Shown in pieces: positions 13,819 through 22,757 of a stretch of 23,423 nucleotides of DNA (positions within the stretch are counted from its first letter, which is position 1; each line of letters opens with the position of its first letter). The notes beneath the pieces are model-generated. The model was given only the letters and a program-made list of their open reading frames with translations. It was not told where the DNA came from and did not search any database. Both the position numbers and the translations under genes were made by a program. This DNA is from JBCBKZ01 sp039026975. GTDB lineage: Bacteria; Bacteroidota; Bacteroidia; J057. Where the stretch lies: assembly GCA_039026975.1 (NCBI GenBank), contig JBCCLI010000055.1:1-23423 (forward strand). Direction: 5' to 3'.

Positions 13819-14961
13819 TTAAGCCATTTCCTTTTCCTGAGAGGAGAATACCGTAACTTCATGGTAGAGGGTATCTCTTTCTATCGCTTCAAAACCGGCA
13901 CTATGAATGAGATCTACTAATTCCTCTGTGCTGAGGGCGGGGTTTTGTTCCTCTGAGCCTGCCATAGAGTAGATCTTGGTGGTGTCATCTATGGTGCCAT
14001 CCAGGTCATCCACTCCATAAGCTAGCGAGAGCTGGGCAGTTTGTCTGCCTATCATAGGCCAGTAAGCCTTCACGTGGTCAAAGTTATCCAGGTAAATTCT
14101 CCCAATAGCATAGTTTCTTAAGTCTTCTATGACAGATACCTCAGGGATATGTGTCATCTCATTATTTTGGTTTCTGAACTTTAGGGGAATGAAGGTTTGG
14201 AATCCTCCTGTATAATCCTGTAACTCCCGCAGCTGTCTCATGTGATCTACTCTATGGAAGAAGCTTTCTATATGCCCATACAGCATGGTAGCATTGGTTC
14301 TGAGGCCTAGCTCATGGGCTATTTTGTGAAGTTCTATCCATTGATCTCCAGTACATTTTCCACCTGCTATCTGCTTGCGAATCTCAGGATGGAATATTTC
14401 AGCTCCCCCGCCTGGAATGGAATCCAGTCCAGCCTCTATGAGCTGCTCTAGTCCTTCTCTGTATGAAACTTTTCCTTTTTTAAATATGTAATGGAATTCT
14501 ACCGGAGTGAGTGCCTTTATATGAAGACTAGGTCTGTGTTCACGTATTTGCTGAAAGAGATCTATGTAAAAAGGGAGGTCATACTGAGGTAGTACTCCAC
14601 CTACTATATGCACTTCTGTTACAGGCTGCCCATCATAACTTTTGATGACATTCAGCATCTCTTCTGTATCACTTTCCCATCCGTCTTCCCTTTTCTTGAT
14701 CTTTCTGGAGTAGGAACAGAAAGTACAGTCGTAGATACATACATTAGTAGGTTCTACGTGAAAGTTCCTGTTGAAATAGGTCCTTTTCCCATGCTTCTGC
14801 TGCCTGATGTGATTAGCTAATACCCCAAGGAAGGGTAATTCTGCTCTTTCATATAGGTATTCTGCCTCTGCATCACTGATACGTTCTTGGTAAAGAACTT
14901 TTTCAGCTATTTGTTCAGCTTCCCTGGAAAGCCCTTTCTGCAAAAATGATAGGATGTCCAT
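13819..14961 (-). CDS. mqnE: Aminofutalosine synthase MqnE (radical SAM)
   Basis: MqnE joins 3-enolpyruvyl-benzoate to S-adenosylmethionine to make 6-amino-6-deoxyfutalosine, the step after MqnA. The 380-residue protein carries the radical SAM cluster motif C-x3-C-x2-C at C75, C79 and C82 (CIYDCTFCSY). Other family signs are VTEVHIVGGVLPQYDLPFY, LHIKALTPVEF and GLDSIPGGGAEIF. The VHIVGG and IKALTPVEF forms favour MqnE over the related cyclase MqnC, which has a different strand here. It is the first gene of the operon mqnE - histidine phosphatase - mqnA. The 182-bp gap upstream should hold the promoter; I see no perfect TAnnTTTG box there. Confidence 0.92.
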   Translation of the reverse strand: MDILSFLQKGLSREAEQIAEKVLYQERISDAEAEYLYERAELPFLGVLANHIRQQKHGKRTYFNRNFHVEPTNVCIYDCTFCSYSRKIKKREDGWESDTEEMLNVIKSYDGQPVTEVHIVGGVLPQYDLPFYIDLFQQIREHRPSLHIKALTPVEFHYIFKKGKVSYREGLEQLIEAGLDSIPGGGAEIFHPEIRKQIAGGKCTGDQWIELHKIAHELGLRTNATMLYGHIESFFHRVDHMRQLRELQDYTGGFQTFIPLKFRNQNNEMTHIPEVSVIEDLRNYAIGRIYLDNFDHVKAYWPMIGRQTAQLSLAYGVDDLDGTIDDTTKIYSMAGSEEQNPALSTEELVDLIHSAGFEAIERDTLYHEVTVFSSQEKEMA

Positions 14962-15143
14962 ATGTGTTACTTACCCCTGAAGAAAAACTTTCATTTTTTT
15001 CAATAACTTCTATAAATACGAATAAGTCAAGTGCTTTGTTAAGCTTTTCTACAACTTTCACTTGAGCTTATGTACCTGAAATATATGATTTTTTCTATCC
15101 GAATTTCAATGATTTACGGAATACCTTGTACAGCTGGGGTAGG

Positions 15144-16643
15144 CTAGGGGATAAATTCAAGTGCGCCTATATCAAAGGGGATCATATGAGCAGAATCAGG
15201 AACGCCTCTGAAATCCAGGATAAACCTGTCTGATAGGTCTCTACCGACGTTTATTAGCGGACTTCCTTCTTGTGGGCGGTAGTTTTTCAGGCTTATATCC
15301 GTAAAAAGAGGATCCTGGTTTAAAATGCTTTCTGACAAGTAAGGGGTAACGTCTACTTCATTCTCTGGACTATACCTAAGTAAGCAATTGTTGAACTGAA
15401 GGTCGTAGGTTTCTGGGCTAAGGAGATCTATGATTACCTCATCTTCCTCAGAGCCGTAGACTGCGCAGTTCGTAAATAGCACCTTCCCCGGACCGATTAG
15501 GGCCACATCAAACAGGCCATAATCTGTTAATAAAAATTGGGGTGTTCTCCTTGAGAATCGGAAAAGGTTATAGTTAGCAAAGGTGCAGTTATCAAACTGA
15601 TAGTTCCCCCCGCCCCAAACAAAAAGGGTATTCTCCTTACAGGTATTCACTATACAATTCTCCATGAGAATAGCAGGAGGCCCACTCACATCTACTGAAA
15701 ATCCTACCCCCCACACGCCAAAGGCTCCCATATTTCTGATCTCAGAGTGTTGGATGGTAAGCTTAGGGTTGCTGTTTAGGGAAGTAGAGTCCGTACGTAT
15801 ACCGAATTGCCCATTTTTTATGAGGACGTGTTTCAGGACATTGTCTTTGCTAAACTGACTGAACTGAATCCCCCGCCATTGGGCAGGTTGTTCTTCAAAG
15901 TCCTCTTCTAGCCGACTTCCCTGAAAAACGATGGGTTTATCTGGCGTTCCTTCTGCTTTCAGGGTTCCATTTACAAACAGCTGGGAGAAGAACACGAAGG
16001 TATCTGGAGGGGCTGCATTTTGATTGGCTCTAAATTTATAGGGAGTGAAGAAAATTTGGGTACCGGGTAAGATGGTTAGGGTAACATTTTCCGCCACCAC
16101 GATAGGCCCATCCATGACTATGGGCTTTTCTGGCGTCAGGGTAGTATCTCTGGTAAAGGCAAAGGAGGAAAGCGGCCCGTTAGCCTGTGCCCTGCTTCTA
16201 AATAGATAAGCATCTAGAATCTTAGCTCTCAGTAGCACCCGCTGGGTGTTAGTACCTATCTGAAAAGCTAAAAATTCTTCCGTAAACTCATCCCTAAGCT
16301 CGGAATTCAGGTTTACAAATATCAGCAAACTGTCTCCGTCTCTGAGTACCAGGTCATTAATATCATTGGTCAGGCGGCCGTCTATGATGGTGCTGAACTC
16401 CGTACTTTCGCCTGCTTCCAGCCAAATTCTATTTATTTCTATGTTCTTCCCAGAATTATTAGTCACCGTTAACCGCTCAGAAGGAGAGAGAAAATTGACA
16501 AAAATAGAGTCAAACTTTACGGTATCTGAAGAAAAGTTCAGACTGCCTTCATTTACCGTAACTAGCTCATCTTCACAAGAAAACAAGGCTATGAGACATC
16601 CAAGGAACAGAATTTTTGCCAGGTGCTGATAATTCATGGGCAT
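15144..16643 (-). CDS. Surface lipoprotein with right-handed beta-helix-like repeats
   Basis: This is a 499-residue predicted lipoprotein, with leader ILFLGCLIALFSC and lipidated Cys23. Translation may start at either of two in-frame ATGs (16643 or 16637). Residues ~30-150 look like an immunoglobulin-like beta domain (SSDTVKFDSIFVNF, TVTNNSGKNIEINRIWL). Residues ~165-440 show the pattern of a right-handed parallel beta-helix, in the 'polymorphic outer membrane protein/pectate lyase-like' style. Examples are VVAENVTLTILPGTQIFFT, GTLKAEGTPDKPIVFQGS, WRGIQFSQFSKDNVLKHVLI and LLMENC-type steps. The C-terminal LDFRGVPDSAHMIPFDIGALE is the common end of such Bacteroidota repeat proteins. No catalytic residues can be identified. 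It is transcribed alone and diverges from the carotenoid genes. Confidence 0.75.
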   Translation of the reverse strand: MPMNYQHLAKILFLGCLIALFSCEDELVTVNEGSLNFSSDTVKFDSIFVNFLSPSERLTVTNNSGKNIEINRIWLEAGESTEFSTIIDGRLTNDINDLVLRDGDSLLIFVNLNSELRDEFTEEFLAFQIGTNTQRVLLRAKILDAYLFRSRAQANGPLSSFAFTRDTTLTPEKPIVMDGPIVVAENVTLTILPGTQIFFTPYKFRANQNAAPPDTFVFFSQLFVNGTLKAEGTPDKPIVFQGSRLEEDFEEQPAQWRGIQFSQFSKDNVLKHVLIKNGQFGIRTDSTSLNSNPKLTIQHSEIRNMGAFGVWGVGFSVDVSGPPAILMENCIVNTCKENTLFVWGGGNYQFDNCTFANYNLFRFSRRTPQFLLTDYGLFDVALIGPGKVLFTNCAVYGSEEDEVIIDLLSPETYDLQFNNCLLRYSPENEVDVTPYLSESILNQDPLFTDISLKNYRPQEGSPLINVGRDLSDRFILDFRGVPDSAHMIPFDIGALEFIP

Positions 16644-16732
16644 AAACGTACGCTACTCATCTGAAATAAACCAGAGAAATATTTAGTAGGGGTTTCAAGA
16701 ATTTTTGAGGGAAAAGTTGTAGGCTTGTACTC

Positions 16733-17833
16733 ATGGAAATACTCGCTTGGGTCATATTAGGATTCCTGGGAATACGATGGGGAGTGAGCATGTTAAATGT
16801 ATTAACTCGTCCTTTACTCCCTCATAAGGATACTTCTATTGACGGATTAGTGTCTATTCTTATCCCCGCCAGAAATGAAGCAGAGAATCTTCCTCTTCTC
16901 TTTAAACAACTATCAGGCCTGGATACCCACCCAGTAGAAATCATTTTTCTAAATGATCATTCTGAAGATAATACTGAGATTCTCCTAAGAGAATTTACTA
17001 AGGAGCAGACGCACGCCCGTTACCTGCAGGGAAAGCCCTTACCAGAGGGATGGTTGGGAAAGCACTGGGCCTGTCATCAGCTAAGTGAAGAGGCCGGGGG
17101 GGAGTACCTCTTATTTCTGGATGCTGATATTGCCTACCTGGACCCTAAGCTGATTCCCTCAGCACAAGCGATGATAGAAAAGTATCAGCTCTCCCTGCTG
17201 TCATTATTCCCTGATCAAATCATGCAAAGTAGAGGAGAACGGCTAGTAGTCCCCATCATGCATTATTTGTTGTTGTCTCTTTTGCCGCTCTGGTGGATAC
17301 TGAGACTTCCCTTTCCCTCTATGGCAGCTGCTAATGGTCAATTCATGTTCTTCGAAGCCAATACTTACCGTGTCCATAAATGGCACGAGCGCGTAAGGAC
17401 CAATGTAGTGGAGGATATAGCTATCATGCAGGAAGTAAAAAAAGAAGGGCTAAAGGGCTTAACGCTCTTAGGGAATAGCTTGATTGCGTGCAGAATGTAC
17501 AGGGGTTTAGCAGAAGGGATTGATGGTTTCTCCAAAAATATACTAGCTGGATTTGGAAATTCAGTGATTGGGATACTCGTCTATTTATTCTTGATCATTT
17601 TTGGCTGGGGGCTTATCTTCTCCATCTTATCTATGGAGGAAATTGGGCTAGTGCTGGTGTTAATCCTGAGCATTCGGGTGGGCCTAAGTCTTATTTCTCA
17701 ACAGTCTGTGGTGAACAATTTATTATTTCATCCGGTTCAGATGGGATTACTGGTTTACATCAGCATACGCTCCATCTATAAAAAAAGCACCAAACAAGTC
17801 GTATGGAAAGGAAGAAATATAGCTGGAAAATAG
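16733..17833 (+). CDS. Glycosyltransferase family 2, CruC/CrtQ-like (carotenoid glycosylation)
   Basis: This 366-residue membrane glycosyltransferase has an N-terminal hydrophobic segment (3-20) and a GT-A domain. SILIPARNEAENLP is followed by FLNDHSEDNT (nucleotide-binding Asp75), LPEGWLGKHWAC and LLFLDADIAY (DxD at 130-132). TNVVEDIAIMQEVKKEG (E227-D228) is the likely acceptor/base site. Hydrophobic segments near 174-192, 272-300 and 303-320 anchor it. The GWLGKHWAC and LFLDAD combination is shared by carotenoid glycosyltransferases CruC/CrtQ and the hopanoid-associated HpnB. Its last 31 bases overlap cruF, which strongly suggests it acts on the 1'-hydroxyl made by CruF. The sugar and the exact acceptor are not known from the sequence. 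Confidence 0.78.
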   Translation: MEILAWVILGFLGIRWGVSMLNVLTRPLLPHKDTSIDGLVSILIPARNEAENLPLLFKQLSGLDTHPVEIIFLNDHSEDNTEILLREFTKEQTHARYLQGKPLPEGWLGKHWACHQLSEEAGGEYLLFLDADIAYLDPKLIPSAQAMIEKYQLSLLSLFPDQIMQSRGERLVVPIMHYLLLSLLPLWWILRLPFPSMAAANGQFMFFEANTYRVHKWHERVRTNVVEDIAIMQEVKKEGLKGLTLLGNSLIACRMYRGLAEGIDGFSKNILAGFGNSVIGILVYLFLIIFGWGLIFSILSMEEIGLVLVLILSIRVGLSLISQQSVVNNLLFHPVQMGLLVYISIRSIYKKSTKQVVWKGRNIAGK

Positions 17834-18444
17834 GCTTGGTAGTATTGCTACTTTTCCATGGAGTGGGCGTCATAGGCCTGAGCCAGGGAATTTCTCAGAA
17901 CTTATTTTTACTTCTGACCCCTTTTAACCTGGTACTTTCTACCGTGGTCCTCGCTTATTATCATGAAGAATGGTCTAAGCCTTTCCTATTGACGGCCATG
18001 GCTTCTTTTCTCTTGGGGTGGGGCGTAGAGGTGCTAGGAGTACAAACGGGGCGTATTTTTGGTATCTACAGTTATGGAGAAGGCCTTGGATATGGCTTGT
18101 TTGGGGTGCCCCTATCCATGGGGATCAACTGGATGTTACTGGTGTACGCGACCAGCATTATGACCAGCAAAATAGCTATGCCTGCTTATTTTCAGGCTGC
18201 CTTGGCAGCCGCCCTGATGGTAATGCTGGATGTCATTATAGAGCCGGTAGCCATCAGCCTGGATTTCTGGACCTGGGAAACTGAGCTGATCCCCATACAG
18301 AATTACATAGCATGGTTTGTCATCTCATGGTTCATGCTGATGGGATTCTCACGTATTCCTACACCCGTAAGAAACCCCCTGGCAGAAGCCTACTATTTGA
18401 TTCAACTCGGCTTTTTCGGTATGTTCCATTTCCTATTCGCCTGA
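17803..18444 (+). CDS. cruF: Carotenoid 1',2'-hydratase CruF
   Basis: CruF adds water across the terminal 1',2' double bond of an acyclic carotenoid end, giving a 1'-hydroxyl. The 213-residue protein is mostly hydrophobic, with about six to seven membrane segments. Conserved family blocks are visible: WGVEVLGVQTGRIFGIYSYG (73-92), GVPLSMGINW (101-110), DVIIEPVA (143-150) and FWTW (155-158) followed by PIQNY. It starts within the 3' end of the glycosyltransferase gene (31-nt overlap) and ends 3 nt before the PorT-like gene. The three are therefore likely one operon. Together with the crtD-like gene further right it points to 1'-hydroxy-3',4'-didehydro carotenoids such as flexixanthin or myxol types. 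Confidence 0.88.
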   Translation: MERKKYSWKIGLVVLLLFHGVGVIGLSQGISQNLFLLLTPFNLVLSTVVLAYYHEEWSKPFLLTAMASFLLGWGVEVLGVQTGRIFGIYSYGEGLGYGLFGVPLSMGINWMLLVYATSIMTSKIAMPAYFQAALAAALMVMLDVIIEPVAISLDFWTWETELIPIQNYIAWFVISWFMLMGFSRIPTPVRNPLAEAYYLIQLGFFGMFHFLFA

Positions 18445-18447
18445 CAT

Positions 18448-19047
18448 ATGAAGAATCTACCCATCCTCTTGATACTTATCTCAGTCCTTGTTACTACAAC
18501 TCATGCCCAAAACCTGGGAGGAGGTCTTCATATAGGCTTGAATGCCAGTCAGGTAGATGGGGATAATTCTGGTGGCTTCCAGCGTGCAGGCTTGATAGTA
18601 GGCGGATTTGTGAGCTACGCCCTGTCAGAGAACTTCGAAATCCAGCCAGAACTCCAATTTGAACAACTTGGAAGCGCTAATGATGGGGGCTTGATCGTAA
18701 AGATGAATTACATAAGTCTTCCCCTGATGGCTAATGTCTACGTTCCCATTGAACTTTTTGGGAAGACTCAGGATTTCCAGTTTAATGTAGGGCCAGTGAT
18801 AGGCCTTCTGCTGAAAGCAGAGGACTTGGGGGGAGAAATTACCTTCCTGGATAATGTAGATTATCGGGCTATGGCTGGAATTACCTTCAGGTCCGGTAAT
18901 ACAGCTGTCAGTATGCGGTATGGCTATTCGCTTACCTCTTTTGCTGGAAGTACGCAGGGATTTCCATTCCTAAGTCCGGGTGCCAGGGGGGTATTCCATA
19001 ATTATGTCTCTTTTACCTTGAGAATTTACCTATTTAATCCGTCTTAA
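18448..19047 (+). CDS. PorT-family / OmpA-like outer membrane beta-barrel protein
   Basis: This is a 199-residue exported protein with signal peptide (MKNLPILLILISVLVTTTHA, cut before QNLGGG). The mature chain is a run of amphipathic strands typical of a small eight-stranded barrel. It has GGGLHIGLNAS, GLIVGGFVSYALSENFEIQPELQ, MNYISLPLMANVY, FQFNVGPVIGLLL, RAMAGITFRSG and a final HNYVSFTLRIYLF. The IQPEL and YISLPL blocks are standard for PorT-like barrels of Bacteroidota. It starts 3 nt after cruF, so it is probably cotranscribed with carotenoid genes; whether it has a role with them is unknown. The last 14 bases overlap the convergent T9SS gene. Confidence 0.8.
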   Translation: MKNLPILLILISVLVTTTHAQNLGGGLHIGLNASQVDGDNSGGFQRAGLIVGGFVSYALSENFEIQPELQFEQLGSANDGGLIVKMNYISLPLMANVYVPIELFGKTQDFQFNVGPVIGLLLKAEDLGGEITFLDNVDYRAMAGITFRSGNTAVSMRYGYSLTSFAGSTQGFPFLSPGARGVFHNYVSFTLRIYLFNPS

Positions 19048-21037
19048 GCTGTACCTTTTTAAAGAGGCTTCCTAATGCAGTAGTTACTCTGAGGGTGTAA
19101 ATACCATCTGTTTCCACAGAAAGTGGAAGCTTCCATGAGCTCTCTATCTCAGATTCTATGGCCTTATGCCAAACTTCTCTCCCGTTTACATCATGAAGTC
19201 CTATGCTTATGTTCCCTGCTGGATAGCCGCTTAGATGGAGCCATTGCTGTTGGCGTTCCGTGAATACGTGAACGCGCTTACCTGGACTTTCCTCGGCTAA
19301 GGAAGAAGGGGGGCGGCTGGGTGGATCCAGGGCACCCCACTGCGCACAGCTACCCACAGAAATAATTATGTGAGATTCTCTGCAAAAAGGCCCTCCATAA
19401 ACGGGATCTGTTATATCACATACCTCATAGGTAAACCGTACTGTGTCAGCGTCTCCCCCTTCTTCATAAGAAAACCAGCCTGAGCCTGTGTCATAGTAAT
19501 AACTACCTTCCCCACTGAGTTGGGTTAGCTGAACACTATTGATATCCAGGCTATTATCAGGATCAGAATCATTATCTAAAATAGAAAGGACCAAAGATCC
19601 ATCATCCAGTACGCAGGTAGAATCTGACTGAGGAACTGGTGGACAGAGATTCTGTAAGGTGAAGTCAGCGGTATCTGATCCTGTGATGGCAGTAAACCAG
19701 GTATTGACCATGATGTTATTCCCAACTCCTCCAATCCATGTATTACAGTTACTATCACAACCTGCAAATTCTACCGTCCCTATGGGTGTTTCAGAATTAT
19801 CATAATACATTCTTGGGGCCAGACCTGCAGGCCGTATGATGGAGCTATTAAATCCATTTTTATGGTTCTCAGGATCCCAAACCGGATAATGGACCACTCC
19901 TGCTAAGAACTCTACAAATACTACCCCAGAATCATTCCCTGAAATGAGGTTCCCAAACCCATCTCTCCCATCCCAGGGGATACATATTTCTCCAGAATCA
20001 TCAGATTTATAGGGGAAGTATACATCTCGGGTACCATAGTCATAAGCCCCATTTCCGGTGAGGTCCAGGTACACATTTAATTCTCCAGGACGGGTAGTAT
20101 TCACGTAAATGCAATAGTCCTGGGTTTGGATACAGCCATTCATTTTTAAAAAAGTAATGGTACCGGGAGTCCCCGTAGGATAAACAGCCGCGTCCGGGTC
20201 ATTGAGAAACACTCTATATTCCGGGACAGCTGTACTAACGGAGGTTCTGGATTTTCTGTCTTCTACCAGATCTCCTGTATGGGTGCTGCCGTGATCATTA
20301 AAAGAAACGGAATACCCATGGGCCTGTATGCCATTCATGTCCATGGATACTACTACGCTATCAGGTGTCCAGGTGTAAAATTGCATACAGGCTTCATTAG
20401 CACCACTATTAGTATTCAAGTGCCACTTATAGCTGAACAGCCTGCCGGAAATAGCTACTGGGCTACCTGGAATAGACTCATCCGCTACCGTCACATCAAA
20501 GGGATGCACAAAATACCTGGACTCAGCGGGCGTAGCTGTAACAGGATCATTCACATTAAACCTAATGGCATAGTCTCCTGCCATGGTAGGTGTGTATTTG
20601 AGGGCTTTATATCCGCCTGAGCCACTACCTGCTATCTGCGTAGGGCCTACATACGCTTTCACTCCATCATCTGCAATAAAACAACTGTCGCTTGTGCTAG
20701 TTCCTACTAAACCAGTTATGACCACGTTTCCTAGGGGATCTAGGATTTGGTAATATAGGGGTTTGGAGGTAGGTTCTCTTCTGGTAAATCCATAAAAGAT
20801 GCTTTCAGATGAGGGATCATTGATGTTTACATAAATGAGATCATACCATGGCCTTCCATATCCTGGACCCTCTTTGCCATTTCCGTCATTTCCCTGAATG
20901 TAGGAGATACATGAAGAAGGAGAACCTTGGGGCATTAGTTCTGCTGTTCCTTCCGCGCGGGAAAGATGTATGCTGTTTAAAATGAGACAGGTGAAAATGA
21001 AGCAATGTGCAAAAAGGGGGTTCCTTTTTACCTTCAT
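19034..21037 (-). CDS. Large secreted T9SS cargo protein of unknown function
   Basis: This is a 667-residue exported protein. The signal peptide ends near SRA28. No enzymatic motif is visible. The middle is beta-rich and cysteine-containing, with a calcium-type stretch YLDLTGNGAYDYGTRDVYFP and a later DNDSDPDN stretch resembling cadherin/Ig-like repeats. The last ~80 residues fit a type A T9SS sorting domain: ISIGLHDVNGREVWHKAI, then SVETDGIYTLRVTTALGS and KKVQLK. Such tails route proteins through the T9SS to the cell surface or medium. The N-terminal block after the signal (SCISYIQGNDGNGKEGPGYG) resembles repeats of other Bacteroidota surface proteins, from memory. It lies between two carotenoid genes but on the opposite strand, so it is probably a separate unit. 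Confidence 0.75.
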   Translation of the reverse strand: MKVKRNPLFAHCFIFTCLILNSIHLSRAEGTAELMPQGSPSSCISYIQGNDGNGKEGPGYGRPWYDLIYVNINDPSSESIFYGFTRREPTSKPLYYQILDPLGNVVITGLVGTSTSDSCFIADDGVKAYVGPTQIAGSGSGGYKALKYTPTMAGDYAIRFNVNDPVTATPAESRYFVHPFDVTVADESIPGSPVAISGRLFSYKWHLNTNSGANEACMQFYTWTPDSVVVSMDMNGIQAHGYSVSFNDHGSTHTGDLVEDRKSRTSVSTAVPEYRVFLNDPDAAVYPTGTPGTITFLKMNGCIQTQDYCIYVNTTRPGELNVYLDLTGNGAYDYGTRDVYFPYKSDDSGEICIPWDGRDGFGNLISGNDSGVVFVEFLAGVVHYPVWDPENHKNGFNSSIIRPAGLAPRMYYDNSETPIGTVEFAGCDSNCNTWIGGVGNNIMVNTWFTAITGSDTADFTLQNLCPPVPQSDSTCVLDDGSLVLSILDNDSDPDNSLDINSVQLTQLSGEGSYYYDTGSGWFSYEEGGDADTVRFTYEVCDITDPVYGGPFCRESHIIISVGSCAQWGALDPPSRPPSSLAEESPGKRVHVFTERQQQWLHLSGYPAGNISIGLHDVNGREVWHKAIESEIESSWKLPLSVETDGIYTLRVTTALGSLFKKVQLKTD

Positions 21038-21066
21038 GCGCTTATACGTTTAATATTCCTTTGTTT

Positions 21067-21102
21067 GGTAATTGGAAAATGTGAAATTTCGTACTAATTA
21101 CC
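21067..21102. repeat. Inverted repeat between divergent T9SS and crtD-like genes
   Basis: GGTAATT (21067-21073) and AATTACC (21096-21102) are perfect complements separated by 22 nt, in the 145-bp divergent gap. They could be operator half-sites or a hairpin. No T-run follows. Confidence 0.35.
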
Positions 21103-21182
21103 ATAGCGTTATGGAGGGGCTTCTTACATCCATTTGGGGTACGAGGTGCAGCTGGTAGAAGATAAACGAGCGAGTAATACTT

Positions 21183-22649
21183 ATGAAAAAGGCGGCTATT
21201 ATAGGTGCAGGAATTGCTGGAATAGCTTCAGCTATCAGGCTTCAAGATAAAGGCTATCAAGTCCAGGTATTTGAACAACAACCCTTCCCTGGCGGAAAGA
21301 TAGCTGAAATAAGAACAGACGGATTTAGGTTTGACACGGGCCCTTCTCTTTTTACCCTTCCTGAGCTAGTGGTAGAGTTAATGGAGATAGGCGGTAAGAC
21401 TACCAGTACTTCTTTTTCTTACAGCCCATTAGATATCATCACTAAATATTTTTATCCTGACCAGACTAAAATCATTGCCTTTAGTGATCCTAGCGCCTTT
21501 GCAGCTGAAATAGCTTTCAAAACAGATGAAACAGAAGAGAAGGTGCTGCGTCTGCTGAAGAAGAGTGAAGAGCTATATGCCATTACCTCCCATGTCTTTC
21601 TGGAAAGGTCCCTCCATAAGCTGAGTACCTACCTCCGAAAAGAAACCCTTGCTTCTATTCTCAAGCTCCATAAGCTAGATGCCTTTAGGACATTAGCTAA
21701 GGCAAATGCACAATATTTTAATGATCCAAGGGTAGCGCAGCTGTTTAACAGGTACGCCACCTACAATGGGTCTAACCCTTATTCAGCCCCTGCTACCCTA
21801 AATATCATCCCTCACCTGGAACATAATCTAGGCGCTTACTTCCCCATGAAAGGCATGTATGACATTCCTAGCAGGTTGGAAGAAAAAGCCAAAAGCCTGG
21901 GTGTAACATTTCACTATGGGCAAGAGGTGGAGGCTATTCTCCTAAAAGGAAAAACGGTTCAAGGGCTGCAGGTAAATGGAGAAAAGATAGACAGTGAGAT
22001 AGTGGTGTCCAATATGGATATAGTGCCTACCTACAGAAAACTGCTCAGTCAGGTGTCAGCTCCTGAACATACACTTAAGCAGGCCCGTTCAAGCTCAGCA
22101 CTCATCTTCTACTGGGGGATGAAGAGGGAGTTCAAAGAGCTGGATTTACATAATATCTTCTTCAGCAATGATTATCAGCAAGAATTTCAATCTATTTGGG
22201 ATGAGAAATCCATCTTTGATGATCCCACCGTATATGTATATGTGAGTAGTAAGATTCGCGGAGAAGATGCCCCGGAGGGACAGGAAAATTGGTTTGTAAT
22301 GATTAATGTCCCTGCTAATCAGGGCCAAAACTGGGAGGAGCTCATTCCCAAAGCTCGTCAGGCTATCATTACCAAATTAGCAGAAGCTCTGGATGCTCCC
22401 ATAGAAAAATACATAGGCTGTGAGGAGATCCTGGATCCCATAGGCATAGAAACTAAAACCTCCTCTTACCAGGGAGCCTTATACGGCAATAGCTCCAATA
22501 ATAAGTTTGCTGCCTTTCTACGCCATCCTAATTTCAGTCAGCGGTTTAAAGGCCTGTATTTCTGTGGGGGGAGTGTCCATCCTGGAGGAGGAATTCCTCT
22601 CTGCTTGCTCTCCGCTAAGATAGTAGGAGATTTGGTGCCTGAAGCTTAA
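21183..22649 (+). CDS. crtD: Carotenoid desaturase, CrtD-like (1-hydroxycarotenoid 3,4-desaturase)
   Basis: This FAD-dependent desaturase belongs to the CrtI/CrtD family. The 488-residue protein begins with the dinucleotide-binding fold AAIIGAGIAGIASAIRLQDKG (GxGxxG at 8-13), then FEQQPFPGGKIAEI and RFDTGPSLFTLPE. The centre carries FNRYATYNGSNPYSAPATLN. The C terminus has the second FAD motif FCGGSVHPGGGIPLCLLSAK (458-479). These features are common to CrtI, CrtD and CrtN. CrtD is preferred because cruF, which makes its 1-hydroxy substrate, is 2.7 kb upstream, and because the C-terminal form resembles Bacteroidota CrtD. No phytoene synthase, which usually pairs with crtI, is nearby. A CrtI function cannot be fully excluded. 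Confidence 0.82.
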   Translation: MKKAAIIGAGIAGIASAIRLQDKGYQVQVFEQQPFPGGKIAEIRTDGFRFDTGPSLFTLPELVVELMEIGGKTTSTSFSYSPLDIITKYFYPDQTKIIAFSDPSAFAAEIAFKTDETEEKVLRLLKKSEELYAITSHVFLERSLHKLSTYLRKETLASILKLHKLDAFRTLAKANAQYFNDPRVAQLFNRYATYNGSNPYSAPATLNIIPHLEHNLGAYFPMKGMYDIPSRLEEKAKSLGVTFHYGQEVEAILLKGKTVQGLQVNGEKIDSEIVVSNMDIVPTYRKLLSQVSAPEHTLKQARSSSALIFYWGMKREFKELDLHNIFFSNDYQQEFQSIWDEKSIFDDPTVYVYVSSKIRGEDAPEGQENWFVMINVPANQGQNWEELIPKARQAIITKLAEALDAPIEKYIGCEEILDPIGIETKTSSYQGALYGNSSNNKFAAFLRHPNFSQRFKGLYFCGGSVHPGGGIPLCLLSAKIVGDLVPEA

Positions 22650-22682
22650 TAAAATTCTTTCTATTTTTTTATAGGTAAAATT

Positions 22683-22697
22683 TATAACACTGTTATA
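22683..22697. promoter_or_regulatory. Palindrome TATAACA-C-TGTTATA upstream of a lipoprotein gene
   Basis: Perfect 7-bp arms flank a single C, 34 bp after the crtD-like stop and 60 bp before the next start codon. It overlaps a weak -7-like element (TAGTTTTC, 22696-22703), so it could be a repressor site. Regulator unknown. Confidence 0.4.
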
Positions 22698-22757
22698 GTT
22701 TTCTCTTGAGCAGCATTTATTCTATAGCTGCCGTCTTGGGAAAAATGAAGGCGTGTT

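Noticed and set aside
15060..15120. CTATCCG...CGGAATA hairpin between the beta-helix lipoprotein and mqnE, considered as a terminator
   Set aside because: The T-run lies before the stem on the plus strand and becomes an A-run after it on the minus strand, so it cannot terminate the lipoprotein transcript.
11620..16665. Exact 15-base match CGCTACTCATCTGAA at 11620-11634 and 16651-16665
   Set aside because: One copy is inside the C-terminal codons of the Kbp-like gene. A single 15-mer repeat in 23 kb is within chance expectation, and flanking bases do not match.
20279..20620. 113-codon plus-strand frame inside the T9SS gene
   Set aside because: The opposite strand carries a signal peptide to sorting-domain protein over the whole stretch; no independent support.
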